Of a stretch of 64,000 bases of DNA, positions 19,934-29,692 are shown one piece after another. Numbering within the stretch: position 1 is the stretch's first letter; each line of letters opens with the position of its first letter. The notes below the pieces were generated by a model that was not told the origin of the DNA, searched no databases, and saw nothing but the letters and a program-made list of their open reading frames with translations. The stretch covers positions 121,907 to 185,906 of the forward strand of contig JAJRXZ010000033.1 in assembly GCA_024276015.1 (NCBI GenBank), given 5' to 3'. The DNA comes from Spirochaetota bacterium (GTDB lineage: Bacteria; Spirochaetota; UBA4802; UBA5550). The position numbers were made by a program, and so were the translations under genes.

Positions 19934-20742
19934 ACACGATCAGGGGACTCAACATAACAGACACCGGCGGCAGAAAAAGAGAGACCATTATATTTCTCCA
20001 TGGTTTCATGGGCAGCCGGGAAGATTTCAAAGATATTATATCAGCAATATCTTCCGGTTACAGATGTATTGCCATAGATCTGCCGGGCCACGGCAATTCT
20101 CTCTTCAGCAAAGATCCCATATTGAATAATCTGGAAAATTTCTCATCAGTTGCGGAATTGATTGCCGGGAGTATAAACTCCATGGGCATAAAAAGATATT
20201 TTATCTACGGGTATTCCATGGGCGGGAGAGTTGCGCAGAACATTTCTTTACTTGCGCCTGAAAATATTAAAGGACTCATAATCGAATCATCCTCCTTTGG
20301 GATCAGCGGGCAAAAAGAGAGACACGAGCGCTATAAATATGACCTTGAGATGCTGAAAAATATCAAAGAAAATAATGATCTTTTTATATTTCTCAAAAAG
20401 TGGCACCGTCTGCCCATGTTCATTACTCTGAGGGGCACGCCTCATATAGATAAACTGATAAACAAAAAAATGTCAAATAATATTAATGAACTGAAGAAAG
20501 CAATTGAACTGATGAGCCTTGGAAACCAGCCTTTTTTTTTGCATCAACTCAAAGAGAAAAGAATCAAAATAAATTACTTATATGGCGAGGCGGATCTAAA
20601 ATACAGAGATATTGCCCTCAGAGCCAAAAGGTCAATTCCTTCTATGAAACTGTTCCCTGTAGCCGGCGCCTCACACAATATTCATATTCAGCATCCTGAA
20701 AAAATTGTTACTTTAATTAACAAAATAATAAGCAATGTGTAA
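19930..20742 (+). CDS. menH: SHCHC synthase (alpha/beta hydrolase)
   Basis: HGFMGSREDF, GYSMGGRVAQ, GASHNIHIQHPE; overlaps menE. Confidence 0.88.
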   Translation: MNTIRGLNITDTGGRKRETIIFLHGFMGSREDFKDIISAISSGYRCIAIDLPGHGNSLFSKDPILNNLENFSSVAELIAGSINSMGIKRYFIYGYSMGGRVAQNISLLAPENIKGLIIESSSFGISGQKERHERYKYDLEMLKNIKENNDLFIFLKKWHRLPMFITLRGTPHIDKLINKKMSNNINELKKAIELMSLGNQPFFLHQLKEKRIKINYLYGEADLKYRDIALRAKRSIPSMKLFPVAGASHNIHIQHPEKIVTLINKIISNV

Positions 20743-20838
20743 TTTAATTCCGGCTGAATATGGGAGAGGTTAATTCACATATAATTACAAATTTTTTTAA
20801 AAAAATAGACTATTTTTGAATTCTTAATAAGAATTTTG

Positions 20839-20866
20839 TTGACATCAAAAATATATTTAATAATAT
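20839..20866 (+). promoter_or_regulatory. Candidate sigma70-type promoter upstream of the lipoprotein gene
   Basis: TTGACA (20839-20844), 16-nt spacer, TAATAT (20861-20866). Confidence 0.4.
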
Positions 20867-20874
20867 TTTTTATT

Positions 20875-21513
20875 ATGGAAAAGATAAGAAAGAATATAAT
20901 ATACACAGCATTGATAATAATGAGCCTTTTGACTGCCTGCTCCTCAATTGATGTGGCAGTTTCAAAAAAAGTTAATGTAAAATCAAAAATAAAGAAAATT
21001 GCCGTTTTCCCATTTGTCATTCACGGCGCAAAATGGGGCGATGAATTTGCCGATTCAATTTCGCACCACTTCTTTAAAAAAGGCGGTATAGAGATTGTAG
21101 AAAGAGATGCCCTTCAAAAGATATTAAAGGAGCAATCGCTTTCCGCTTCGGGAGCAATTGACCAGGACAAAGCAGTTGAGATCGGCAAAATGATCGGAGC
21201 TGATCTGATCATTCTGGGAAGAGGCAGCGCTCTGAACCTTAAAAAAGGTATAATCCTAAAGGATAAGATCCCCAATCTTATCGATACCTTCTCATTAAAA
21301 GCTATAGACGTTGAAACAGGATCAATGATAATAACAGTAAGAAAAAAGCCGGGAAAAGAATGGGATACCGGTTACAGACTAAAATACTGCTGCGGTTTGA
21401 CCCTTATCTGGAGCGGCAATGACATTCTTGTCGAAAGTTCCAACTACGATGAAATTGCAGAAAAGATCGTGGACAGGATCTTAAATGCGTTAAGAATTTC
21501 CAGAGTAAACTAA
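20875..21513 (+). CDS. CsgG-like putative lipoprotein
   Basis: Lipobox signal MEKIRKNIIYTALIIMSLLTACSS; IAVFPF...IVERDALQKILKEQ...GADLIILGRGS pattern. Confidence 0.75.
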   Translation: MEKIRKNIIYTALIIMSLLTACSSIDVAVSKKVNVKSKIKKIAVFPFVIHGAKWGDEFADSISHHFFKKGGIEIVERDALQKILKEQSLSASGAIDQDKAVEIGKMIGADLIILGRGSALNLKKGIILKDKIPNLIDTFSLKAIDVETGSMIITVRKKPGKEWDTGYRLKYCCGLTLIWSGNDILVESSNYDEIAEKIVDRILNALRISRVN

Positions 21514-21514
21514 T

Positions 21515-22090
21515 TCAATTTTTAAAACCGATTACCGAATACAGATGTTCATTGAGGTCTTCTGCGATCATATCTTTAAAACCGCTCTCTTCCAAAAAAG
21601 CGGCTGTATCGTTCCTGTCAATTCTATGATCAATGGGCGGGCCCATATTACTGTCAATTTTCTGCCAGTCTATGAGGGCTAATCTACCTCCGGCCTTTAA
21701 TATATCGAAAATATTTTTTATGAATCCGGATTTATCATCAATTTCGTGCAATACGTTGCATAAGAAGGTAAATGTTACGGTACCAGGGGCAATCCCGAAA
21801 TCGTATTCCGCGGACTGAATTGTTTTAAGATTATAAAGGTCTGCTTTACCGTGTCTCTTCTTAAGCTCCTCCAGCATATCAGGCGATGTATCCACTGCAT
21901 ATACAAACCCCTCTTTGCCGACAATTTCCAGTGCGGGAAAAGTAAAATATCCTATTCCTGCTCCGATATCAGCAAAAATATCTCATTCCTTAAGCCCCAG
22001 ATTTATTAATGTTTTCTCCGGCGGCAGCATTTTCCGTCTTAAGGGATTGTCAAGTTTTGCAATATTTTTCGGATCAAATTTGTGCGCCAT
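21515..22090 (-). pseudogene. SAM-dependent methyltransferase interrupted by an in-frame TGA (21985-21983)
   Basis: Reverse-strand translation MAHKFDPKNIAKLDNPLRRKMLPPEKTLINLGLKE*DIFADIGAGIGYFTFPALEIVGKEGFVYAVDTSPDMLEEL... is continuous except for one TGA at an expected Gly before the SAM-binding motif. Confidence 0.7.
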
Positions 22091-22332
22091 ATCATCTCCC
22101 TGTTATACAGTCTCTACCTGTCTGACAAATCCTCATCATACCCGGCAGTCCTTTAAATATATGTTCTTTATAAAAACATTGTTATATCTACCTGAATAAA
22201 AATCAATCTAAAATTTCTTAATATAATACCGATTTATTGAAAAGAACCCTAATATTTTATTGACATAACTTCCGGTAATTAATTATCCTAATTAAAAGCT
22301 GACTAATAAAATATTATACACAGGACTGGGAC

Positions 22333-23283
22333 ATGAATATTCTTATTGCAGGAGGCGCAGGATTTATCGGCAGCAATTCGGCGCATTATTTCAGAGATGC
22401 GGGACATAATATTATAATTCTCGATAACCTTCTTTCCGGTTTTGAAGAAAATATTTCGGACATAATTGACGATAAAGGTGTAAAATTCTACAAAGGGGAT
22501 ATCAGAGATAAGGGACCATTAACAAAGATATTCAGTGAGAATAAAATCGACCTGTGCATAAACTTTGCCGCACTTGTTTCCGTTGCTGAATCAACTGAAA
22601 ATCCCGCACTTACCGAAGAGATAAATACAAAAGGGATGATCAATCTTCTGCAATTCTGCGGTAAAAACAGAATAAAGACCTTTGTGCACGCCTCGTCAGC
22701 TGCGGTATACGGCGACAGCCAGGAACTGCCTAAAAGAGAAAACATGCTTCCCGAACCGAAATCCCCTTATGCAATATCAAAACTGGCAGGAGAATACTAC
22801 AATAATTTTTTTGCATCAATTTACGGCTTCAATGCGGTTAACTGCCGTTTTTTTAATGTTTTCGGTCCCAAGCAGAATCCGGAATCGCAATATGCTGCAG
22901 CAGTTCCGATCTTTATTAAAAAAGCTCTGCTCAATAAAAACCTTACAATTTTCGGCGATGGGAAACAGGTAAGAGATTTTATATACGTTTACGATCTCAT
23001 TTCAGCCATCGAATATCTCATCAACAATGCCGACAAAATCGGCAATAAGAATACATTTAATATCGGATACGGCAATTATATTTCCATTAATGAACTATCC
23101 AGGCTGATAATAAAACTATCCGGCTCACAATCGGAGATTGAATATTCCGAGCACAGAGCCGGCGATATTAAGCTGTCCTATGCTTCCGTGAAAAAACTCA
23201 AGGATTTTGGCTGGAAAGAAAAAACCGGTTTTAACGAAGGGCTTGCCAGAGCTATTGAATGGTACAAAGAGAATATTGACTGA
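22333..23283 (+). CDS. UDP-sugar 4-epimerase (WbpP/Gne/PelX-like UDP-GlcNAc C4-epimerase candidate)
   Basis: GGAGFIGSNSA, YAISK, CRFFNVFGPKQNPESQYAAAVPIFI motif as in WbpP-type epimerases. Confidence 0.85.
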   Translation: MNILIAGGAGFIGSNSAHYFRDAGHNIIILDNLLSGFEENISDIIDDKGVKFYKGDIRDKGPLTKIFSENKIDLCINFAALVSVAESTENPALTEEINTKGMINLLQFCGKNRIKTFVHASSAAVYGDSQELPKRENMLPEPKSPYAISKLAGEYYNNFFASIYGFNAVNCRFFNVFGPKQNPESQYAAAVPIFIKKALLNKNLTIFGDGKQVRDFIYVYDLISAIEYLINNADKIGNKNTFNIGYGNYISINELSRLIIKLSGSQSEIEYSEHRAGDIKLSYASVKKLKDFGWKEKTGFNEGLARAIEWYKENID

Positions 23284-23385
23284 TAACGGAATCATTAGTC
23301 TCATTTAATATTTGATATAATTTTAATTATTGGTTTAGTAAAGCAGCTCTAATGATCGATATATTATATAAAGCGGAGGATCACC

Positions 23386-24270
23386 ATGCAAAATGGGGAA
23401 AAACTTGAAATAAAAGATATACCCATAATGCCGCAGGTTGCAACAAAAATTTTGCAGATGCAGGAAAACAATCTTGAGATCAGTTTTAAGGAACTGGAAA
23501 GTATCATACTTCTTGATCCGGCTCTGACAGCAAAAATTCTGAAAGTATCAAATTCGGCTCTTTATGCAAGGCAGAGGGAAATAACGAACCTCCAGCAGGC
23601 CATTACATTGCTGGGTTTCAAAATGATCAAAAGCCTTGTACTTTTAGTTTGCGCCTCAAATTTATACGGTAAACCGGGCGGAAAAAATTCCGGAACAAAA
23701 AATACATCCAAATCAAAATCTTCGCCCGATCTGATGTGGCAGCATCTTATACTCACAGCATTTGTGGCGAAACATATTGCCGTCAATCTGGGCATGGACG
23801 ATAAAAAAGAAGACCTCTTTATAGCGGGCCTCCTTCACGATATCGGGAGGATCGTCTTTATGATAAACGCACCGGACAGATACGATCAATTCCTTGAAAG
23901 AATAAGCGGAGGCGGCGACCTGAATATAATAGCCCTTGAAGAAGAGATATTCGGTCTGCATCACGGAGAAGCAGGTAAAATAGCTTTTCAGAAGTGGAAC
24001 TTCCCTGACGAGTTTATCGATGCTATTTCTCTTCACCACAATATTCTTGTTGACTCCCCGTACAAAAAAACAGTGGAAATTGTGGGCATTGCAAACCTAT
24101 ATGCGCGGTTAATAAATAACGAGCCTCTTTCAAAGCACGATATCGAAATGAAAGAGGCTTTCACAAAATCTCTTTCCATTGATGATAGTGTAGAAGAATA
24201 TATGACAACACAGTTCATAAATGATATCCGGAACAATGAGCTATATACGATGAGCACCGCCCTGATATAG
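23386..24270 (+). CDS. HDOD domain protein
   Basis: IPIMPQVATKILQM...LLDPALTAKILKVSNSALYARQREITNLQQAITLLGFKMIKSLVL; GLLHDIGRIVF. Confidence 0.9.
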   Translation: MQNGEKLEIKDIPIMPQVATKILQMQENNLEISFKELESIILLDPALTAKILKVSNSALYARQREITNLQQAITLLGFKMIKSLVLLVCASNLYGKPGGKNSGTKNTSKSKSSPDLMWQHLILTAFVAKHIAVNLGMDDKKEDLFIAGLLHDIGRIVFMINAPDRYDQFLERISGGGDLNIIALEEEIFGLHHGEAGKIAFQKWNFPDEFIDAISLHHNILVDSPYKKTVEIVGIANLYARLINNEPLSKHDIEMKEAFTKSLSIDDSVEEYMTTQFINDIRNNELYTMSTALI

Positions 24271-24275
24271 GCTCC

Positions 24276-25649
24276 TTATGTTCTGTTAAATATTATATAG
24301 TCAATAATAGCGGCTTTTCTGTAAAGACAGAAAGCCGTATAGAGAGAACATATAACTGCCGACATGAAGAAGGACAGACCCGGCATTTTTAATCCCCAAT
24401 AAATAAAAAGGAGAGTTAAAAAGGCATTGGATGCAAAATATAGGATCGTTGAGATTACAGCTTCTTTTCTCAATTCCAGATAGAGAAGGTAGATCTGCAT
24501 TGTCAGAGCAAGCATATGAAAAAAGACTGCGATGAAAATGGTTATCATTATTCCGGGATCTATTGATCCATATCCCATAAATTGAAGAAATTTCTTTGTA
24601 TTAAAAATCAAACCGAAAGTCCACACACCCTGAAAGAGGATCAACTGACTGAAACCCTTTTTTAAACTCCCTATCATTGCATCTTTGTTGCTCTTTATAT
24701 CACGAAGCGTATCCTGAAGGATATTCTTAATAAATTTTGTATATTCCCTGTGGAATATGGATTCGGTAACAACAAGAAAATAGACCAGCCCCGGGATCAT
24801 AGTTAAAAAACCGAGGAACACCGGAATATCATATTCAATGAAATAATAATAGATGGTCCCCTTTATATTTATCCCGTAAGTTAACCAGTATATGATCTTG
24901 TCAATCCAGATGGCCATATTAAAGAACATCCCTATTGCCATCAAATATTTAAAATCCCTGAAATATTTCAGCATGTCTTTATTAAAACATAACAGTTTCA
25001 AAGGATAAGACCTATGGGATATTGCCAGAAGAAGAATAACTATTACAAACTGCCCGAGAGCATATCCAAGCAGCGCCCCGGCCACGCCGTATAATTTGCC
25101 GTAATAAAATACGCCGCCTATACTGGAGGCAATTCCTGCAAGATAGGAAAAAAATATTTTATTATACTCCTTAAGAAGCGCCACATAAACAAGCATAATC
25201 CATATAAGGTTTACGGCAGCAAAGAGAAGAATGAAGGAAACCTTATATAAAGCATGGAACTCTATAATTTCAAAATCGTTGAAGATCAGAAAGATATATG
25301 ATATAAGCGCAGAGGTAACAATTATTACGATAAATATTGTCACCAGAGCAGAGGGAATGGAATCTCTGTCTTCTATATAGAGCATATCTGCAATATACCT
25401 GGAAAAAACATAGTGCACTCCCCCGTATAGGAAGAGCGAGAAAGCGTAGATATAAACTATGGTAACGGTAAAGAGGGCAGGATGTTCGGCTATGGCAGAA
25501 ACGGCATATTTCTGAATAACATATATGCTTAAGACAGAGAGGATCCACGGGCCCGCAACTATCATGGCACCCAAAAAGAAAACTTTAAGGATAGACCCCA
25601 GCGTGCCTTTATGGAGGATCCTATACAGCTCAAAACCTATTCCGGCCAT
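24276..25649 (-). CDS. pelG: PelG-like exopolysaccharide membrane exporter
   Basis: MAGIGFELYRIL...GPWILSVLSIY; polytopic; directly after pelF. Confidence 0.88.
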   Translation of the reverse strand: MAGIGFELYRILHKGTLGSILKVFFLGAMIVAGPWILSVLSIYVIQKYAVSAIAEHPALFTVTIVYIYAFSLFLYGGVHYVFSRYIADMLYIEDRDSIPSALVTIFIVIIVTSALISYIFLIFNDFEIIEFHALYKVSFILLFAAVNLIWIMLVYVALLKEYNKIFFSYLAGIASSIGGVFYYGKLYGVAGALLGYALGQFVIVILLLAISHRSYPLKLLCFNKDMLKYFRDFKYLMAIGMFFNMAIWIDKIIYWLTYGINIKGTIYYYFIEYDIPVFLGFLTMIPGLVYFLVVTESIFHREYTKFIKNILQDTLRDIKSNKDAMIGSLKKGFSQLILFQGVWTFGLIFNTKKFLQFMGYGSIDPGIMITIFIAVFFHMLALTMQIYLLYLELRKEAVISTILYFASNAFLTLLFIYWGLKMPGLSFFMSAVICSLYTAFCLYRKAAIIDYIIFNRT

Positions 25650-27097
25650 TATTGAATACTTCCTTTGTCATAAGAGGTTTCTGTTATATAATTATTGTAA
25701 ATTTCATCATATTTTCTAATGAGATCTTTTTTATTATAGAATTTTAATACCTTTTCCCTGTTTTTCTCAATCAGATGATCTCTGTATTCTTTATCCTTAT
25801 AAAGCTTAATGATCCCCATTGCAAGTTTTTCAGAATCCTTCGGATCTGCCAGAAGATTCTCGTCATAATCGAGCATCTCCGGAACATTGCCCACACGCGT
25901 TGAAACAACAGGAATCCCCGCGCAATAGGCCTCAAGTATTACAAGAGGCTGAGCCTCTCTTATGCTCGACAGAACCAGTACATCAAGGAAAGAATAATAT
26001 TTTCTCACGTCTGCCTTGCCTGTAAATATTATCTTATCCTCCAGTTTGAAATTATCGACAAGCTGAAGGCATTCTTCTTCATAAACCTCGTCTTCGTCCC
26101 TGGGGCCTATAATATAAAATTTAACATTCCCTATCTCTTCCGTTACAATTTTTGCCGCAATAATAAAATTCTTTACATCCTTAATCGGCACTACCCGCGC
26201 AACTATTCCCACGGAAAACTCATGACGGCATTCCTTTTTTAAATCAAGGTATCTGTCAATATCGATACCATTGGGGATCACCATAGTTTTATTCCGATCC
26301 GCTCCCTGCGAAATCTGAATATTTCTGTTATGTTCGAAAAGCGAAATGATCAGATCGGAATAATTGTAGGTGATAGTACTGAGGTCGTTAAAAATGTTAA
26401 TCCACAGGTCGCGCTGGTAGCCCTTTACCCACTTTGCCCTTTTAATATCAATTTCCCTTTCTTTATTATAGAGACCATGCTCAGTCAGTATTACCGGTTT
26501 TTTATTCATTATCTTCGCTGCTGCGGCGGTCAATCCGGCATAACCGGTAGATATGGTATGGTACAGGTCCGCTTCGGGGATATCCCATGTAAGGATCTTA
26601 AAAACATACTCGTGCGAAGCGATCCACGCCCAGTAATAATCTGAAAACGGGTACAGAGGGTTGCGTATATTCCCGTAATGGCAGACCATATCCCAGCTCT
26701 TTATATGAGAAACTATTTTTCGGAAGTTATATTTATGTTTCTGCATGTGGAGCACAATTTCCTTAAGGGAAGAGAAGTCTCCGGAATTCATCATCCCTTT
26801 ATGAGCTTCCCTGATCTTCTCAAAAAAGTCACCTTTAATTTTTTTACTGCCCTTTTTTACGGGCCCCGTAAGGTATCTGTTTTCAACAGATACAACATTA
26901 TCGGGAAATTTATATTTTACTTCATTATCCTCGTCAGCAGAAATTGCCAGTATGATGAAATTATAATTATCCAGTCCCGATATAATATCCTGAATCCATG
27001 ACGAAACGCCTCCCGTAATATAGGGGTAGGAACCTTCGGAAATGATGCAGATAGTTTTCTTGGCCGGATCAGGTTCTTTTAATTTTATAATATCCAT
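25649..27097 (-). CDS. pelF: PelF-like GT4 glycosyltransferase
   Basis: CIISEGSYPYITGGVSSWIQDIISGL, TEHGLYNKEREIDIKRA, IPNGID, REAQPLVILEAYCAGIPVVSTRVGNVPEML. Confidence 0.92.
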   Translation of the reverse strand: MDIIKLKEPDPAKKTICIISEGSYPYITGGVSSWIQDIISGLDNYNFIILAISADEDNEVKYKFPDNVVSVENRYLTGPVKKGSKKIKGDFFEKIREAHKGMMNSGDFSSLKEIVLHMQKHKYNFRKIVSHIKSWDMVCHYGNIRNPLYPFSDYYWAWIASHEYVFKILTWDIPEADLYHTISTGYAGLTAAAAKIMNKKPVILTEHGLYNKEREIDIKRAKWVKGYQRDLWINIFNDLSTITYNYSDLIISLFEHNRNIQISQGADRNKTMVIPNGIDIDRYLDLKKECRHEFSVGIVARVVPIKDVKNFIIAAKIVTEEIGNVKFYIIGPRDEDEVYEEECLQLVDNFKLEDKIIFTGKADVRKYYSFLDVLVLSSIREAQPLVILEAYCAGIPVVSTRVGNVPEMLDYDENLLADPKDSEKLAMGIIKLYKDKEYRDHLIEKNREKVLKFYNKKDLIRKYDEIYNNYITETSYDKGSIQ

Positions 27098-27933
27098 TGA
27101 TATACTATCAGTTCTGTAGTTTCATTCAAATGTTCGGTTGAATGCGCAATTTTTTCCAAAATACTATATACTTTATCATATTCGCCAATAGAATAATAAC
27201 ATTGGGCCACTTTTAATATGGCTTCAATGCCGCTGCCATAATCAGCAAGATGTTCATAGATCTTAATAGCAGGTTTAAATTTTTCCAGTTGAATAAAAAC
27301 TTCGCCATAAAGCTTTGCTACTTTTATATTATTCTTTTTTATACTGTTTGCTTTTCTCAGATAGTTCAGGGACTCGTTCAGATAAAATCTCTGAATCAGT
27401 TTTTGGCCCTTTTGCAGCAATGCGAATTGGAAGTATAACTTCCCCAGCTGATAATACTGTCTGAACCTGTTGCCCTTATCCTTTGAGATCATCAATTTTA
27501 TCTTGTCAATTTTTGTCATAAAACTTTTCTCAATAGAGTTTAATCCCTCCGCGGCATATAAAGCAATCTCCGGATTCACGTCTTTTATCATATTACGCAA
27601 TATCTGAACCGATTGAAGGGAAGGTCTTGCCGAAAGTTTCTGCTGTGAAAAAAGTCTGGTTATTTCATCTATATCCTGGGCCTCGTCCGAAAGAGGTCTC
27701 AATGAAGTAGCCATTTCAATAAAAAACTCTATCCCTATCAAACCTTCCGAGAAAGCCTTCCTCAATCCCCTCTGAGTTTTGGGGACATATTGGTCAGGGT
27801 CCTGTCCGACTCTGTAAAAATCGAAGGGGTCATCGTGCATATAAAAGGCCTCTTTTTCAGCATTCAGGTCTTTAGAACTGCTTCCTATATCAGCCCTATC
27901 GAAAACATCAAATATTCTATCTTTTAATTTCAT
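27085..27933 (-). CDS. TPR/HEAT-like protein in the PelE position
   Basis: TPR-like C-terminus (LNYLRKANSIKKNNIKVAKLYGEVFIQLEKFKPAIKIYEHLADYG); lies between pelD-like and pelF. Confidence 0.55.
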   Translation of the reverse strand: MKLKDRIFDVFDRADIGSSSKDLNAEKEAFYMHDDPFDFYRVGQDPDQYVPKTQRGLRKAFSEGLIGIEFFIEMATSLRPLSDEAQDIDEITRLFSQQKLSARPSLQSVQILRNMIKDVNPEIALYAAEGLNSIEKSFMTKIDKIKLMISKDKGNRFRQYYQLGKLYFQFALLQKGQKLIQRFYLNESLNYLRKANSIKKNNIKVAKLYGEVFIQLEKFKPAIKIYEHLADYGSGIEAILKVAQCYYSIGEYDKVYSILEKIAHSTEHLNETTELIVYQWIL

Positions 27934-27934
27934 A

Positions 27935-29395
27935 TTATATTTTCTGCATTGTTAAGAGATTTTCAGCAAGGAAAAGAAGATCCTCTTCGGATTTATGATT
28001 TCTTCGAAGACTGCTGTACCCCATCAGGATCTCAGGGTTGACTTTTTCCCCTTTAATGGAATATGTATTATTACTATGGTGTTCCATCAGGTTCAAGCAA
28101 AACATTGCAACACCGTCATGATCCATATTATTCATGATCACGGAAAACTGAAACCTCTCTTTATATTGAAACATAATGGCCCGGCCTTTGGAAATACTAA
28201 AAACAATTTCAGTGATATCTTTTAAAACACCGAGAACATCATTGATGGAATAATGATCTATCATAGCATCTTTGTTAGATAACTCAACAATTATGAAAGA
28301 AAGATTAAGGTTGTTCTCAATGGCATTCTTAAATTCCTCTCTGAGGACTATGAACATTTCATCAAGAGAATGAAGTCCGGTAATCGGATCCACCTCGCCT
28401 TTCTTGGTTAATTCGATATAACCTATAGCATTGGCAATAACGCGCGATGACAGATCTGATATCATTAAAATCAACTGTTCAGAATACAGATTGTACTTAA
28501 TAAAGGGCATATTCTCAATATTAATAACCCCCCAGACCCTGTTCTCAATATTAACAGGGACGGTTATTATGTTCTCTTTTTTATCCAGCTCTTTAAGATT
28601 TTTATATTTTTTCAGCATCTTAACTGTAAAAAGCTGAGCATTCCGAGCAACCCAACCGGTAATAGTATCGGTATCTGATATCCTCTTTTTCGATTCTCTT
28701 TCACTTTCATCCCATCCATAGGAAGAAAGAAGGTCCAATTCATGTTCATCTCTGTTGTACTTCCATAGCGAACATTTAACCGCACCGGAAAACTTCACTA
28801 CCGCTTCAAGCACATTCGGGTAAATACCCTGAAGATCCATTGTGTTCAGGGAGATCATAGTTGAATATAAGGATATTAATGAATTCTGCTGACCCAGTAT
28901 TCTGTCCTGGTACTCTTCGTTTACAAGCGATAATGCCTGAAGTTCCTGCTGAAGTTTATAATTTCTGTTGATTATTTTTTCCTTTTCATTTTTCCTCTGC
29001 AGCAGGATTGTTCCCAGTGAATCTCTTATCTCCCCAAATACAATTACGCATATAAAACTTACAAAAAAGAACATAAGATAAGAACTATAGAGATCATCAT
29101 TGTAATAAATATCTATAAAAAATCTATCCGGTGCCGACGGATCATTCAGGATTATTGAAATAATTATTATGCCGATGACGGATAAAAAAAGTGAAAATAT
29201 TCCGGAAATTTTGCCGTAAAAAGAGGCAAAAAAGAGTATAATAATAAAAAAGGGATTAAAACTATTTGAAAAAAAACCGGGATTCCCGGGATAGTAAAGA
29301 TAATTGATCAATGAAACAACCACTATTGTTAATACTATTTCCCCAGGATGTACTTTTTTTAATATTGTTGAAATTTTGTTAAAAAGATTCAGCAT
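27935..29395 (-). CDS. PelD-like protein (N-terminal TM helices, GAF, degenerate GGDEF-like domain)
   Basis: Four hydrophobic helices, coiled coil, GAF (TGWVARNAQLFTVKM...VPVNIENRVWGVINIEN), DPITGLHSLDEMFIVLREEF with no GG(D/E)EF. Confidence 0.7.
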   Translation of the reverse strand: MLNLFNKISTILKKVHPGEIVLTIVVVSLINYLYYPGNPGFFSNSFNPFFIIILFFASFYGKISGIFSLFLSVIGIIIISIILNDPSAPDRFFIDIYYNDDLYSSYLMFFFVSFICVIVFGEIRDSLGTILLQRKNEKEKIINRNYKLQQELQALSLVNEEYQDRILGQQNSLISLYSTMISLNTMDLQGIYPNVLEAVVKFSGAVKCSLWKYNRDEHELDLLSSYGWDESERESKKRISDTDTITGWVARNAQLFTVKMLKKYKNLKELDKKENIITVPVNIENRVWGVINIENMPFIKYNLYSEQLILMISDLSSRVIANAIGYIELTKKGEVDPITGLHSLDEMFIVLREEFKNAIENNLNLSFIIVELSNKDAMIDHYSINDVLGVLKDITEIVFSISKGRAIMFQYKERFQFSVIMNNMDHDGVAMFCLNLMEHHSNNTYSIKGEKVNPEILMGYSSLRRNHKSEEDLLFLAENLLTMQKI

Positions 29396-29625
29396 TTTTC
29401 AGTTTAAAAAAACAAATAGATTATTGCACATTAATATTTTATTTTTAGTGATCAAAAAAAATTATCAATCATAATTTTAAAAAACAAGCATTTTATCCAA
29501 ATCTGAATTGATTACACAATACTTTAAACTATACAAATAAATACAAGAAGTATTTTAATATTTAAGTATATAACATCTTTCCAAAAATTCTCAAATTTTA
29601 AGCAATATTTTACATTAAAAATTAG

Positions 29626-29648
29626 AATTGATTTGACTGAAATCAATT
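29626..29648. promoter_or_regulatory. Operator-like dyad upstream of the Pel-like export operon
   Basis: AATTGATTT-GACTG-AAATCAATT (perfect 9-bp arms), overlapping a TTGACT hexamer at 29633-29638. Confidence 0.35.
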
Positions 29649-29692
29649 TTTTTTTAAAAATATTACAAATTTAACTATTTAAAGGTAAATTC

